This document shows positions 1 to 8,459 of a stretch of DNA of 64,000 nucleotides, piece by piece. Under the pieces are notes generated by a model. The model was not told the origin of the DNA, ran no database searches, and worked only from the letters and a program-made list of their open reading frames with translations. The first letter of the stretch is position 1; every line of letters starts with the position of its first letter. The DNA is from Kitasatospora sp. Root107 (GTDB lineage Bacteria; Actinomycetota; Actinomycetes; Streptomycetales; Streptomycetaceae), in NCBI RefSeq assembly GCF_001424875.1, contig NZ_LMCT01000011.1:104066-168065 (forward strand). Direction: 5' to 3'. A program made the position numbers and the translations under genes.

Positions 1-1331
1 AGGTCCTCCTCGACATCGGTTACAAGACCGAGGGTGTCATCCCCTCCCGCGAGCTCTCGATCAAGCACGACGTCGACCCGCACGAGGTCGTCAAGGTCGG
101 TGACGAGATCGAGGCCCTGGTTCTCCAGAAGGAGGACAAGGAGGGTCGTCTGATCCTGTCCAAGAAGCGCGCACAGTACGAGCGCGCCTGGGGCACGATC
201 GAGAAGATCAAGGAAGAGGACGGGATCGTCACCGGTACCGTCATCGAGGTCGTCAAGGGTGGTCTCATCCTCGACATCGGCCTCCGTGGCTTCCTGCCGG
301 CCTCGCTCGTCGAGATGCGCCGCGTCCGCGACCTCCAGCCCTACGTGGGCAAGGAGCTCGAGGCCAAGATCATCGAGCTGGACAAGAACCGCAACAACGT
401 GGTCCTGTCCCGCCGTGCCTGGCTGGAGCAGACCCAGAGCGAGGTCCGTCAGACCTTCCTCACCACCCTGCAGAAGGGTCAGGTGCGCTCCGGCGTCGTC
501 TCCTCGATCGTCAACTTCGGTGCCTTCGTGGACCTGGGTGGCGTCGACGGTCTCGTTCACGTCTCCGAGCTGTCCTGGAAGCACATCGACCACCCGTCCG
601 AGGTTGTCGAGGTCGGCCAGGAGGTCACCGTCGAGGTTCTCGACGTTGACATGGACCGCGAGCGCGTCTCCCTGTCGCTGAAGGCGACCCAGGAGGACCC
701 GTGGCAGCAGTTCGCCCGGACGCACCAGATCGGTCAGGTCGTCCCCGGTAAGGTCACCAAGCTCGTTCCGTTCGGTGCGTTCGTGCGCGTCGACGAGGGC
801 ATCGAGGGCCTGGTCCACATCTCCGAGCTGGCCGAGCGCCACGTGGAGATCCCGGAGCAGGTCGTCCAGGTCGGCGACGAGATCTTCGTCAAGGTCATCG
901 ACATCGACCTCGAGCGTCGCCGGATCAGCCTGTCGCTGAAGCAGGCCAACGAGGCCCTCGGTGCGGACGCGGCCACGGCCGAGTTCGACCCGACCCTCTA
1001 CGGCATGGCTGCCTCGTACGACGACGCGGGCAACTACATCTACCCGGAGGGCTTCGACCCCGAGGCCAACGACTGGCTCGAGGGCTTCGAGAAGCAGCGT
1101 GAGGCCTGGGAGGCCCAGTACGCCGAGGCGCAGTCGCGCTTCGAGTCGCACCAGGCCCAGGTCATCAAGAGCCGTGAGGCCGACGCCGAGGCCGCTGCCG
1201 AGAGTGGCGAGGCCGTTGTCGCCGCCGCCGGTGGCTCGTACTCCTCCAGCAGCGACGAGGGCTCCGGCGCTCTCGCTTCGGACGAGGCGCTCGCCGCGCT
1301 GCGCGAGAAGCTGGCCGGTGGCCAGAGCTGA
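1..1331 (+). CDS. rpsA: 30S ribosomal protein S1, 3' part
   Basis: This is the C-terminal part of ribosomal protein S1, the RNA-binding protein that helps the 30S subunit take up mRNA. The reading frame is already open at base 3 and the start lies outside the window. Successive S1/OB-fold repeats are visible, each with the pattern V-x-G-x-V-x(5)-GAFV-x-hydrophobic-GLVHxSEL; the clearest are encoded at about 480-690 and 735-950. The tail is acidic and Ala/Ser-rich and ends in a short helix-like segment, as in actinobacterial S1. Codon use is highly biased, as expected for a strongly expressed gene. A 17-bp stem follows 33 bases after the stop. Identification is essentially certain; only the start is missing. 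Confidence 0.97.
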   Translation, partial: VLLDIGYKTEGVIPSRELSIKHDVDPHEVVKVGDEIEALVLQKEDKEGRLILSKKRAQYERAWGTIEKIKEEDGIVTGTVIEVVKGGLILDIGLRGFLPASLVEMRRVRDLQPYVGKELEAKIIELDKNRNNVVLSRRAWLEQTQSEVRQTFLTTLQKGQVRSGVVSSIVNFGAFVDLGGVDGLVHVSELSWKHIDHPSEVVEVGQEVTVEVLDVDMDRERVSLSLKATQEDPWQQFARTHQIGQVVPGKVTKLVPFGAFVRVDEGIEGLVHISELAERHVEIPEQVVQVGDEIFVKVIDIDLERRRISLSLKQANEALGADAATAEFDPTLYGMAASYDDAGNYIYPEGFDPEANDWLEGFEKQREAWEAQYAEAQSRFESHQAQVIKSREADAEAAAESGEAVVAAAGGSYSSSSDEGSGALASDEALAALREKLAGGQS

Positions 1332-1363
1332 TCTCATCCTCATCACTGAGGGTTAGTCACTGA

Positions 1364-1400
1364 CGAACCCCCCGTCCCGGTTCCCGGGACGGGGGGTTCG
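1364..1400 (+). terminator. rpsA terminator hairpin
   Basis: Two perfectly complementary 17-base arms (1364-1380 and 1384-1400) flank a 3-base loop, with a C6/G6 core in the stem. It is followed by a short T-rich stretch (ttcgttcgtgt). It lies just after rpsA and before the next promoter, so termination of rpsA is the natural reading. Confidence 0.85.
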
Positions 1401-1491
1401 TTCGTGTGAGATGGAACTCCGGCTGCGGGTATAGGGCATTGGTGCGTTTACGCCTAGCTTTGAGGGGAACTGCCCGAAAGGCTACGCACAT

Positions 1492-3771
1492 ATGCGCACC
1501 ACCCTCACTGCGGCATCTCCCACCCGTCAGCCCGCCGGACCTCAGGTCGGCGGGCGGCTCGCGGCCATCGGCCGGTTCTGCCATCGCCACCGGCGCTGGG
1601 TACTCGGCCTGTGGGCCGTGGTGCTGCTGCTCGGTGTGCTGATCGGCGGGCGGGTGTTCGAGAGCAGTGTGTCGACCACCTCGGCGGGCGGTTCGGAGTC
1701 AGCCGCCGGTACGGCCGCGGTGGCTGCGGCCGACCCGGCGCGGGGCACGGTGACCGCCGTGGTGGACGGTGCACCGGTGAGCGATCCGGCGGTCAAGGCC
1801 GCCGTGACGGCCGCCACCGCCGAGATCGGCGGGCTGCCCGGAGTGGTCTCGGCCTCCGACACGTACAGCACCGGCGGTGCGCTCACCTCGACCGACGGCA
1901 ATGCCGGGCTGGTCTCGGTGCGGATGGCCGACGGCAGTACCGACGCCCAGCTGAAGGCCGTGACGGCCGAGCTGGCCGCGATCCAGGCCCCTGGTACGCA
2001 CGTCACGGTCGGCGGGGACCTGGTGACCCAGCAGGAGGTCAAGGACCAGACCGAGCGGGACACCAAGTTCGGCGAGATCGTCACGCTGCCGCTGACCCTG
2101 CTGGTGATGGTGCTGGTCTTCGGTGGTTTCGCCGCCGCGAGCCTGCCGGTGATCGGCGCGGTCGCGTCGGTGGGCGGGGCCCTGCTGGCGATGTTCGGCT
2201 TCAGCCGGCTGATGGACATCGACACCAGCGTGCTGCCGATCGCCACCGTGCTCGGCCTCGGACTCTCGATCGACTACGCGCTGCTGATGGTCAACCGGTT
2301 CCGTGAGGAACGCGGGCACGGGGCCGCGATCGCGGCCGCCGTCGAGCGGACCGCCGCCACGGCGGGACGGACGGTCGCCTTCTCCGGGCTGACCGTCGCC
2401 GTCGCGCTCTCCGGACTCTTCGTCTTCACCAGCCCGGTCTTCCGGGCCGTCGCGGTGGCCGGCGTGAGCGTGGTGGTGATCGCCGTCGCGGCGGCGCTCA
2501 CGCTGATCCCCGCGCTCCTCGGCTTCGTCGGACACCGGGTCAGGACACCCAGCGGACCGGTCTCGGACGACGGCTTCTTCGCCCGGACGGCGCGCCGGGT
2601 GCAGCGGCGCGCGGTGCCGGTGGTGCTGATCTGCGTCGCGCTGCTGATGGCGGCGGGCGCTCCCTTCCTCAGCTCTGACTGGCGCAGCTCCGGCGCCGGG
2701 GTGCTGCCCACCTCCTCGGCGGGTCGGCAGGTGGCCGAGACGATCGAGCAGCGCTTCCCGCAGCTGGCCCCCGCACCGGTCACCGTGGTGGTCGAGGGCG
2801 GCCAGGCGGCCGCGCAGCAGTACGCCGATCAGGTGGTTTCCAAGCTCCCCGGGGTGACCGGCGTACGGGCCGTCACGGCGGTCTCGCCGGAGCTGAGCAC
2901 AGTGGAGGTGCTGGTCGCCGGGGACCCGCAGGGTGCCGGGGCCAAGCATGTGGTCGGTGAACTGCGCGACCAGCGGGGCGGGCTGACCACGTACGTGACG
3001 GGGGACGCCGCCTCGGTGGTCGACTTCCAGCACGAGATCGCCACCCGGGGGCCCTGGGCGCTCGGGCTGGTCGCGGTCGGCACGCTGGTGCTGCTGTTCC
3101 TGATGACCGGCTCGGTGGTGATGCCGGTCAAGGCGCTGCTGATGAACGTGCTCTCGCTGGGCGCCTCGCTCGGCGCGCTGACCCTGGTCTTCCAGCACGG
3201 GTACTTCAGCGGGTTGCTGGGCTTCACCCCGACCGGCGGGCTCGAGACCTTCATACCCGTGCTGGTCTTCGCCTTCGCCTTCGGCCTCTCGATGGACTAC
3301 GAGGTCTTCCTGCTGGCCCGGATCAAGGAGCTGCGGGACGAGGGGTACAGCAGCGCCCGCTCGGTGGAGCTCGGGCTGCAGCGGAGCGGACGGATCATCA
3401 CCTCGGCCGGGCTGCTGATGGTGATCGTCTTCGCCGGGTTCGCGGCCGGGCAGATGCTGATGGTCAAGGAGATGGGCGTCGCGTTGGCGGTGGCCGTCGC
3501 GGTGGACGCGACGCTGGTGCGCTGTCTGCTGGTGCCGGCCGCCATGACGCTGTTCGGCGAGTTCAACTGGTGGGCGCCCGCTCCGCTGCGGCGGCTGCAC
3601 CGGCGGATCGGGCTGACCGAGCACGTCGCGCTGCCGCCGATCCCGGCAGCGGTGCTGCCGGTGCAGCGGGACTCGGCGGTGCCCGAGTCGATGGAGTTGG
3701 AGCTGGAGCTGGAGCTGGCTTCGGTGGAGCGCGAGCCGTTGGAGCGGGAACCGGTCGCGGTCAGCGGCTGA
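1492..3771 (+). CDS. MMPL family RND-type transporter
   Basis: A 759-residue integral membrane protein of the MMPL (mycobacterial membrane protein large) family, which exports lipids, pigments or drugs using the proton gradient. The order is typical: a first membrane helix (about residues 37-54), a large extracytoplasmic loop, a block of helices carrying the GLSIDYALLMVNRFREE signature (proton-relay Asp), a second loop and a second block with GLSMDYEVFLLARIKE. A GAAAGG ribosome-binding site sits upstream of the ATG at 1492. The C-terminus carries an odd acidic ELELELEL run made by tandem gagctg repeats near 3699-3718. No TetR gene sits beside it, so the substrate cannot be inferred. A second MMPL gene lies at 25277-27436. 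Confidence 0.88.
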   Translation: MRTTLTAASPTRQPAGPQVGGRLAAIGRFCHRHRRWVLGLWAVVLLLGVLIGGRVFESSVSTTSAGGSESAAGTAAVAAADPARGTVTAVVDGAPVSDPAVKAAVTAATAEIGGLPGVVSASDTYSTGGALTSTDGNAGLVSVRMADGSTDAQLKAVTAELAAIQAPGTHVTVGGDLVTQQEVKDQTERDTKFGEIVTLPLTLLVMVLVFGGFAAASLPVIGAVASVGGALLAMFGFSRLMDIDTSVLPIATVLGLGLSIDYALLMVNRFREERGHGAAIAAAVERTAATAGRTVAFSGLTVAVALSGLFVFTSPVFRAVAVAGVSVVVIAVAAALTLIPALLGFVGHRVRTPSGPVSDDGFFARTARRVQRRAVPVVLICVALLMAAGAPFLSSDWRSSGAGVLPTSSAGRQVAETIEQRFPQLAPAPVTVVVEGGQAAAQQYADQVVSKLPGVTGVRAVTAVSPELSTVEVLVAGDPQGAGAKHVVGELRDQRGGLTTYVTGDAASVVDFQHEIATRGPWALGLVAVGTLVLLFLMTGSVVMPVKALLMNVLSLGASLGALTLVFQHGYFSGLLGFTPTGGLETFIPVLVFAFAFGLSMDYEVFLLARIKELRDEGYSSARSVELGLQRSGRIITSAGLLMVIVFAGFAAGQMLMVKEMGVALAVAVAVDATLVRCLLVPAAMTLFGEFNWWAPAPLRRLHRRIGLTEHVALPPIPAAVLPVQRDSAVPESMELELELELASVEREPLEREPVAVSG

Positions 3772-3913
3772 GGCAGCTGTTGGCGAAGTCGCCGTTGAGC
3801 GCGGCCAGTCCGCCGAGCGCGTCGCAGGCGGCCGCCGGACCGGCGCCGGCCAGCAGCAGACCGCCGGCGGCGGTGATCAGCAGGACGGCGAGCCTGGTCT
3901 TGGTGAGCTTCAT
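3761..3913 (-). CDS. small secreted two-cysteine peptide
   Basis: A 50-residue protein beginning MKLTKTR, with a basic start and a hydrophobic segment (residues 8-25) ending in GPAAA. A signal-peptidase cut there would leave a mature peptide of about 21 residues with two cysteines (C30 and C47) that could form one disulfide loop. The lipobox is poor because Ala occupies the usual Leu position, so I favour secretion over lipidation. The start at 3913 is preferred over an upstream in-frame start because GAAGGG lies the right distance before it. The stop overlaps the end of the MMPL gene tail-to-tail by 11 bases. I do not recognise the family; it is not a chaplin or rodlin by motif. Confidence 0.6.
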   Translation of the reverse strand: MKLTKTRLAVLLITAAGGLLLAGAGPAAACDALGGLAALNGDFANSCLSR

Positions 3914-4000
3914 GACGGGCATCCCTTCGGGGCGGTACGGAGCGACCTGCTCAACGCGCCCGGAGCCGGGAGGGCATGGCCGGGTCACCCGGACGGCGGA

Positions 4001-4417
4001 TCAGCCGAGCCTGCCGAGCAGCGCGATGCCGTCCCGCAGCCGGTGCTGTTCGGCCGGGGTGAGCCGCTCCGCGATGGCGGTGGCCAAGTCCCCCTCGCGG
4101 CGGCTGCGCTGGGCGTGCAGGGCGGCGGTGCCGTCGGTGGTGGCGGCGTGCAGCACCTTGCGGCCGTCGGTGGCGTGGCGTTGTTGCTCGACCAGCCCGG
4201 CCTCGGTGAGCAGGGCGACGGTGCGGGCCATCGACTGGTGCCGGACGCGCTGACGCTCCGCCAGCTCGGCGGTGGTGTGCGGGCCCTCGCGGACCAGCCA
4301 GCCGAGCACGGCGGCCTGGTTCTGCGGTAGCTCGTCGCCGACCCGCAGATGGCGGACCAGGGTGCCGATGGTGGTGCGCAGCTCGGCAGCGAGTTCCAAG
4401 GGGTCGAGATTCTCCAT
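4001..4417 (-). CDS. MarR family transcriptional regulator
   Basis: A 138-residue winged-helix protein with the MarR layout: N-terminal dimerisation helix, a central region with VLGWLVREGPHTTAELAERQ followed by a recognition helix and wing (VRHQSMARTVALLTEAGLVE then a DGRK turn), and a C-terminal helix. It is divergent from the metallo-hydrolase gene at 4480, with only 62 bases between the starts. That gap contains a perfect 26-bp palindrome, so it very likely represses itself and its neighbour. TAGAAT and TAGACT, both good -10 elements, lie just upstream; the second is placed so that transcription could begin at the ATG. Confidence 0.88.
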   Translation of the reverse strand: MENLDPLELAAELRTTIGTLVRHLRVGDELPQNQAAVLGWLVREGPHTTAELAERQRVRHQSMARTVALLTEAGLVEQQRHATDGRKVLHAATTDGTAALHAQRSRREGDLATAIAERLTPAEQHRLRDGIALLGRLG

Positions 4418-4441
4418 GGGGTCAGTCTACCGAGATTCTAC

Positions 4442-4467
4442 ACAGCAGAACTGTACAGTTCTGCTGT
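4442..4467. promoter_or_regulatory. perfect palindrome, likely MarR operator
   Basis: Half-sites acagcagaactgt and acagttctgctgt abut to form an uninterrupted 26-bp perfect palindrome between two divergent genes. On the plus strand TAGTGT (4467-4472) is placed as a -10 element for a transcript starting at the ATG at 4480, so a bound repressor would cover that promoter. The assignment to the neighbouring MarR protein is inference from position. Confidence 0.75.
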
Positions 4468-4479
4468 AGTGTTTCTGGC

Positions 4480-5124
4480 ATGCGACTCACCAAGTTCGGA
4501 CATGCCTGCGTACGCGTCGAGACCGAGCGGGCCACCGTGGTCATCGACCCGGGAGCGTTCACCGAGGAGGACGCCCTGCGGGGTGCCGACGCGGTGCTGA
4601 TCACCCATGAGCACTTCGACCACTTCGTGGAGGACCGCCTGCGCGCGGCCGTCGAGGCCGACCCCGGGCTGCGGATCTGGACCAACGGATCGGTCGCCCG
4701 GCAGCTGACCGGGCTGGGCAGCCGGGTCCGGGTGGTGGGGGAGGGCGACGCGTTCGAGATCAACGGCCTCGACGTCAGCGTGCACGGCGAGTGGCACGCC
4801 CTGATCCACCCGGACATCCCCCGGGTGGGGAACGTCGGCTTCCTGTTGGACGGCCGGCTGTTCCACCCCGGCGACGCGCTGACCCTGCCGCCGCAGCCGG
4901 TGGAGACGCTGCTGCTGCCGCTGGCCGCGCCCTGGGCGCGGATCGCCGACCTGATCGAATACGTCCGCGAGGTCGCGCCCCGGCGGGCGCTCGCCGTGCA
5001 CGAGGCAGTGCTCAGTGAGGCCGGGCAGGCGGTCCACGTGCGGCTGATCGGCGGGACGGCGGGGGTGGAGTTCGGACAGCCGAAGGCCGGCGAGCAGCTC
5101 GATCTCGACGGGGCGGTAGCCTGA
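4480..5124 (+). CDS. MBL-fold metal-dependent hydrolase (UlaG-like)
   Basis: A 214-residue metallo-beta-lactamase-fold protein. It starts with [10 protein letters not shown], contains the metal-binding HEHFDH motif (about residues 44-49), a later WHA segment and an HPGDAL segment, all as in the UlaG/YycJ-type L-ascorbate-6-phosphate lactonase-like group. The substrate is not deducible. There is no Shine-Dalgarno sequence before the ATG, but TAGTGT eight bases before it suggests a leaderless message. coaE follows after 4 bases, so the two are probably co-transcribed under the MarR-type operator. Confidence 0.82.
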   Translation: MRLTKFGHACVRVETERATVVIDPGAFTEEDALRGADAVLITHEHFDHFVEDRLRAAVEADPGLRIWTNGSVARQLTGLGSRVRVVGEGDAFEINGLDVSVHGEWHALIHPDIPRVGNVGFLLDGRLFHPGDALTLPPQPVETLLLPLAAPWARIADLIEYVREVAPRRALAVHEAVLSEAGQAVHVRLIGGTAGVEFGQPKAGEQLDLDGAVA

Positions 5125-5128
5125 CGCC

Positions 5129-5722
5129 ATGCTGAGGATCGGACTGACGGGCGGGATCGGCGCGGGCAAGAGCGAGGTCTCCAGGCAACTGGCCGCGCTG
5201 GGCGCGCTGATCGTGGACTCCGACCTGATCGCCCGTGAGGTGGTCGCACCGGGGACGGACGGACTGCGCGCCGTGGTGGCCGAGTTCGGCCCCTCGGTGC
5301 TGCGGGCCGACGGTTCGCTGGACCGGCCCGCGCTGGGCGCGCTGGTCTTCGCCGACCCGGAGCGCCTGGCGGCGCTGAACGCGATCGTGCACCCGCTGGT
5401 CCGCGCCCGGTCCGCCGAGCTGGAGGCCGCGGCGGGGGAGCGGGACGTGGTGGTGCACGACGTCCCGCTGCTCGCGGAGAACGGGCTCGCGCCGCTCTAC
5501 GACCAGGTGGTCGTGGTGGACGCGAGCGACGAGGCCAGGATCGACCGGCTGGTCCGCCTGCGCGGGATGACCGAGGCCGAGGCCCGGGCTCGGATGGCCG
5601 CCCAGGCCGACCGGGAGACCCGGCTGGCGATCGCCGACCTGGTGATCGACAACAGTGGCACGCTGGCCGAACTGGCACCCCGGGTCCAGGAGTTGTGGGA
5701 GACCCTGCAGAAGCGGGCTTAG
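5129..5722 (+). CDS. coaE: dephospho-CoA kinase
   Basis: A 197-residue P-loop kinase that phosphorylates the 3'-hydroxyl of dephospho-CoA, the final step of coenzyme A synthesis in the cytosol. The P-loop GGIGAGKS is at residues 8-15, followed by [10 protein letters not shown], the CoaE acceptor-site motif, and the lid region [20 protein letters not shown]. Length and order match the family. It begins 4 bases after the metallo-hydrolase stop. The rpsA-coaE neighbourhood is common in actinobacteria. The end overlaps the convergent small gene at 5719 by 4 bases. Confidence 0.95.
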   Translation: MLRIGLTGGIGAGKSEVSRQLAALGALIVDSDLIAREVVAPGTDGLRAVVAEFGPSVLRADGSLDRPALGALVFADPERLAALNAIVHPLVRARSAELEAAAGERDVVVHDVPLLAENGLAPLYDQVVVVDASDEARIDRLVRLRGMTEAEARARMAAQADRETRLAIADLVIDNSGTLAELAPRVQELWETLQKRA

Positions 5723-6105
5723 CCTCCCAGGATGCCCTGGACGGCGCCGGTCAGTTCGGCGACCGCGACGGCCAGCGGGGCGACCGGGGCGGCGATCGCG
5801 GTCAGCCGGTCCAGGGCGCGGCGGAGCACGCCGGGCTCGGGGCTCTGCTCGGCCAACTCCTCGCGCAGGCGGCGTACTTCGACCTGCGGGGTGTCGCCGT
5901 CGGGGAGCTCGGCCCGGTGCTCGGCGAGCAACCGCTCGACGGTGGCCAGTAGTTCGACGGCCAGCGCCCGGTGGTCGACGGCCAGGTTCTGGAAGCCGAC
6001 CGGGCCGCTGACCGCGCGGGCGTGCTGCCCGATCGCCTGGTTGCCGACCTGGCTCTGGCCGCCGAACTGCTGCACGCCGTGGTTGGTCACCGGTTCGTTC
6101 GCCAT
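5719..6105 (-). CDS. small soluble protein with N-terminal Gly/Asn/Gln motif
   Basis: A 128-residue protein of unknown function. Residues 8-29 hold a motif running NHGV, then GG-x-S-x-V, then GNQAIGQ and a final Ala. It matches 17 of 22 ungapped positions of the C-terminal motif of the upstream membrane protein. The rest is helical and Leu/Ala/Glu-rich, ending in a hydrophobic Ala/Val-rich segment that recalls small Streptomyces DUF5955-like proteins, though I am not sure of that. I chose the ATG at 6105 over the GTG at 6123 because GGAGGAG lies 6 bases before it. The membrane-protein stop is 14 bases upstream, so the pair is an operon. The shared motif at an N-terminus and a neighbour's C-terminus suggests the two proteins assemble together. 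Confidence 0.75.
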   Translation of the reverse strand: MANEPVTNHGVQQFGGQSQVGNQAIGQHARAVSGPVGFQNLAVDHRALAVELLATVERLLAEHRAELPDGDTPQVEVRRLREELAEQSPEPGVLRRALDRLTAIAAPVAPLAVAVAELTGAVQGILGG

Positions 6106-6227
6106 CAACTGCTCCTCCGTCACAGGGTCTTGTCGAGATCAGGGGTCTGCTGGTTGGCAGTCGCGCCCTGGCCGATCGCCTGGTTGCCGACCACGCTGAT
6201 ACCGCCCTGCTGGATCACCCCGTGGTT
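6019..6227 (-). repeat. duplicated 22-residue amyloid-like motif in adjacent genes
   Basis: The segments 6019-6084 (small protein residues 8-29) and 6162-6227 (membrane protein residues 721-742) encode near-identical motifs, 17 of 22 residues the same without gaps. About 20 bases over the GNQAIG codons are identical at DNA level. The rest of the two proteins shows no evident similarity, so this is a local motif shared by partners and not a gene duplication. Confidence 0.8.
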
Positions 6228-8387
6228 CAGGATGGTCTGCTGCTGCTGCCGCAGGTCTCTGGTGTCCACGCCGTGCTCGTCCAGGAACTCCACGATCGCC
6301 GCGAAGGCGTGCCGGTCGAGGGTGTCGAAGGCCCGGTTGGCGTCGATGTGCTGGAAGTAGTTCTGGTAGTGCCCGCTGTCGGCCGCCTCCCGCACGCTCG
6401 GTGCGGCTCCGTAGTCGAAGCCCGGGCTCTGTTCGATCGTCAGCAGCTCGTGCAACCTGCGCCGTTGCCGCCGTCGGCCCGCCGTCGCCTGGTGGTAGGC
6501 GGCCCGGGGTGCGCCGAACAGGGCGCGGGCGGTGCCGCCGACGCCGGCCAGCCGCAGGATGCGCAGGCGGGTCGCGGTCGCGGTGGCCGGCAGCAGGTCG
6601 ATCTCGTGGTACCAGGCGTGCACCGGGGACAGGATGCGCCGTTCGGCCTGGATGTGCATGGTCCGGCCGTCGGTGGACATGTGCAGGAACAGGCTCGGCA
6701 CCACGTCGCCGCCCCAGAGCGGCAGGTGCGCGGCCAGGTAGTGCCGCACCACACCGGTGGGGTTGAGGGCGATCTCCCGGACCCGGTCCTCCGGCAGCGA
6801 GCTGGCCGGGGAGAGCTGGTCGGGCGGCAGTAGTTCGTCGTTCCCGGCCAGGGCGGCGCCGTTGGCGAAGACCCGGTCCTGGAGCTGGAGCACCGACAGG
6901 TCGGTCTCGTCCTTCCCGGGCTTGTCGGCCGCGTGCCGGGCGGAGGTCTCCTGCAACCGCCGCCGGACCGCGCTGACCAGCTGCCAGACGTCGAACTCCT
7001 GCAGACCGCGCGCCGGTTGACCCGGCCCGGCGGGAGCGGGCAGCAGGGCCACGGCGGTCGTCCAGCTGCCGCGCGTCCCGGAGTAGCCGACGAACGGGTT
7101 GTAGCCGCTGTAGATGGTGAGATTTCCGCGCTGGGCCTTGGCGATGGCGGCCAGCCGCAGTTGGGTCTCGCGGGTGCCGGACGGTGAGACCGGCAGGTCG
7201 GGGCGGAACACCTCGCGACGGAACTGGCCGCGCAACCTGGCGTCCACGTCCAGAGTGTGACGGAGCGTCAGGAGGTAGGCGGTCAGCAGCCCGCCGGTGG
7301 TGACGACCAGGGCCGGGATGCCCAGCAGCCAGCTGCCGAGCAGCCAGCTCAGCTGCCCGTCCACGTCGATCGAGCCGAGCAGCAGCGCCAGCGCCAGCCC
7401 GGCGCCGAAGACCGGGACGGCGACCGCGACCAGCCGCAGCACCGCGTACGGGGTGGTGAACAGGCTGCGGCCCCGGGCCGTCCAGGCCGTGCTGGTGTCG
7501 AAGGACGAGCGGCTGAGCGCCTGCAGTGCCAGCCAGGCGAACACCAGCCACAGGGGCGCGAACAGCAGGATCACCCCGAACACCACGGCGAGGGCCGAGT
7601 CCCGTCGTCGGCGCAGACCCTGGGCGGCGATGCTGTGCCGGGCCACCGGGACCAGGTCGAAGGCGGGCGAGGTTGCGACGGCGCCGAACTCGTCGTACAC
7701 CAAGTGCTCGACGACCGAGTCGGCGAGCAGGTCGTGGGTGTACACGGCCGCGCTGACGTACCGGGTCACGTCGCCCGGCACGCTGCCCAGCGGGGTGGAG
7801 TTCGGTCGCTGGTACTCGGCCATGACGGTGCTCCGTTCACGCTTGCGGGTGGGCCGCCGGGTGGCCGCCGCCGAGGCGTCCTCCGGCCGGGCTGCCAGGG
7901 AGAGGAGGACGAGGGTGAGGAGCAGGCCGACGAACAGGCCGAAGGTCAGGGCGGCGGTGATCTGCTCCACGAAGGCCAGGTCGGCGCGGAGATAGCCGTG
8001 CAGCCGGTCACCCTGCCAGAGGATGACCCAGATCGGCAGCGCCGACAGCAGGCCCGCCAGCCCCCCGGCGCCCAGGCAGCCGACCAGCAGGGCGGCCCAC
8101 CCCTGGCGTAGTGGCACGTACCGGGGCACCAGAAGCAGCAGCACGGCCAGGAAGACGGCGGTCCCGACCAGTTGGCTGAACGCCCAGACCAGGTCGGGAT
8201 CGTCGCCGACGACCCACCAGCCGGCCGACATGAGCTGACGCCGCAGCCAGTCCAGCGTCTGGTTCTCGAGCCTGTCCTGGTCCAGTAACCACGGTTGCAC
8301 CAACGGGCTGCCCAGCACGATCAGGGCCAGGCAGACCGCCAGCAGTCGGCGTCGGGCCAACTTCGTTACGGCGAACCCCAGTTCCAT
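6120..8387 (-). CDS. multi-pass membrane protein with C-terminal amyloid-like motif
   Basis: A 755-residue protein I cannot place in a named family. There are four membrane helices in the first 175 residues, a basic linker (RRPTRKRERS), a soluble stretch, then three or four more helices around residues 265-395. A long cytosolic-looking region of about 360 residues follows, with an Arg-rich patch (GRRRQRRRLHE) and a final helix (FAAIVEFLDEHGVDTRDL). The last 38 residues carry the Gly/Asn/Gln motif [20 protein letters not shown] shared with the next gene. The start at 8387 has a strong GGGGGG site. The layout of membrane sensor or effector plus short terminal motif plus small partner recalls bacterial amyloid-signalling pairs; this is inference. 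Confidence 0.72.
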   Translation of the reverse strand: MELGFAVTKLARRRLLAVCLALIVLGSPLVQPWLLDQDRLENQTLDWLRRQLMSAGWWVVGDDPDLVWAFSQLVGTAVFLAVLLLLVPRYVPLRQGWAALLVGCLGAGGLAGLLSALPIWVILWQGDRLHGYLRADLAFVEQITAALTFGLFVGLLLTLVLLSLAARPEDASAAATRRPTRKRERSTVMAEYQRPNSTPLGSVPGDVTRYVSAAVYTHDLLADSVVEHLVYDEFGAVATSPAFDLVPVARHSIAAQGLRRRRDSALAVVFGVILLFAPLWLVFAWLALQALSRSSFDTSTAWTARGRSLFTTPYAVLRLVAVAVPVFGAGLALALLLGSIDVDGQLSWLLGSWLLGIPALVVTTGGLLTAYLLTLRHTLDVDARLRGQFRREVFRPDLPVSPSGTRETQLRLAAIAKAQRGNLTIYSGYNPFVGYSGTRGSWTTAVALLPAPAGPGQPARGLQEFDVWQLVSAVRRRLQETSARHAADKPGKDETDLSVLQLQDRVFANGAALAGNDELLPPDQLSPASSLPEDRVREIALNPTGVVRHYLAAHLPLWGGDVVPSLFLHMSTDGRTMHIQAERRILSPVHAWYHEIDLLPATATATRLRILRLAGVGGTARALFGAPRAAYHQATAGRRRQRRRLHELLTIEQSPGFDYGAAPSVREAADSGHYQNYFQHIDANRAFDTLDRHAFAAIVEFLDEHGVDTRDLRQQQQTILNHGVIQQGGISVVGNQAIGQGATANQQTPDLDKTL

Positions 8388-8459
8388 TGCACCCCCCAGC
8401 GCGTCCGGTGCCGAGCACCCTACGCCGCAGGGGGGTGACTGTCAGGGATATGCCGAGTC

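Noticed and set aside
3699..3718. gagctg tandem repeat at the end of the first MMPL gene
   Set aside because: It encodes an in-frame ELELELEL tail; too short and simple to call a functional repeat.
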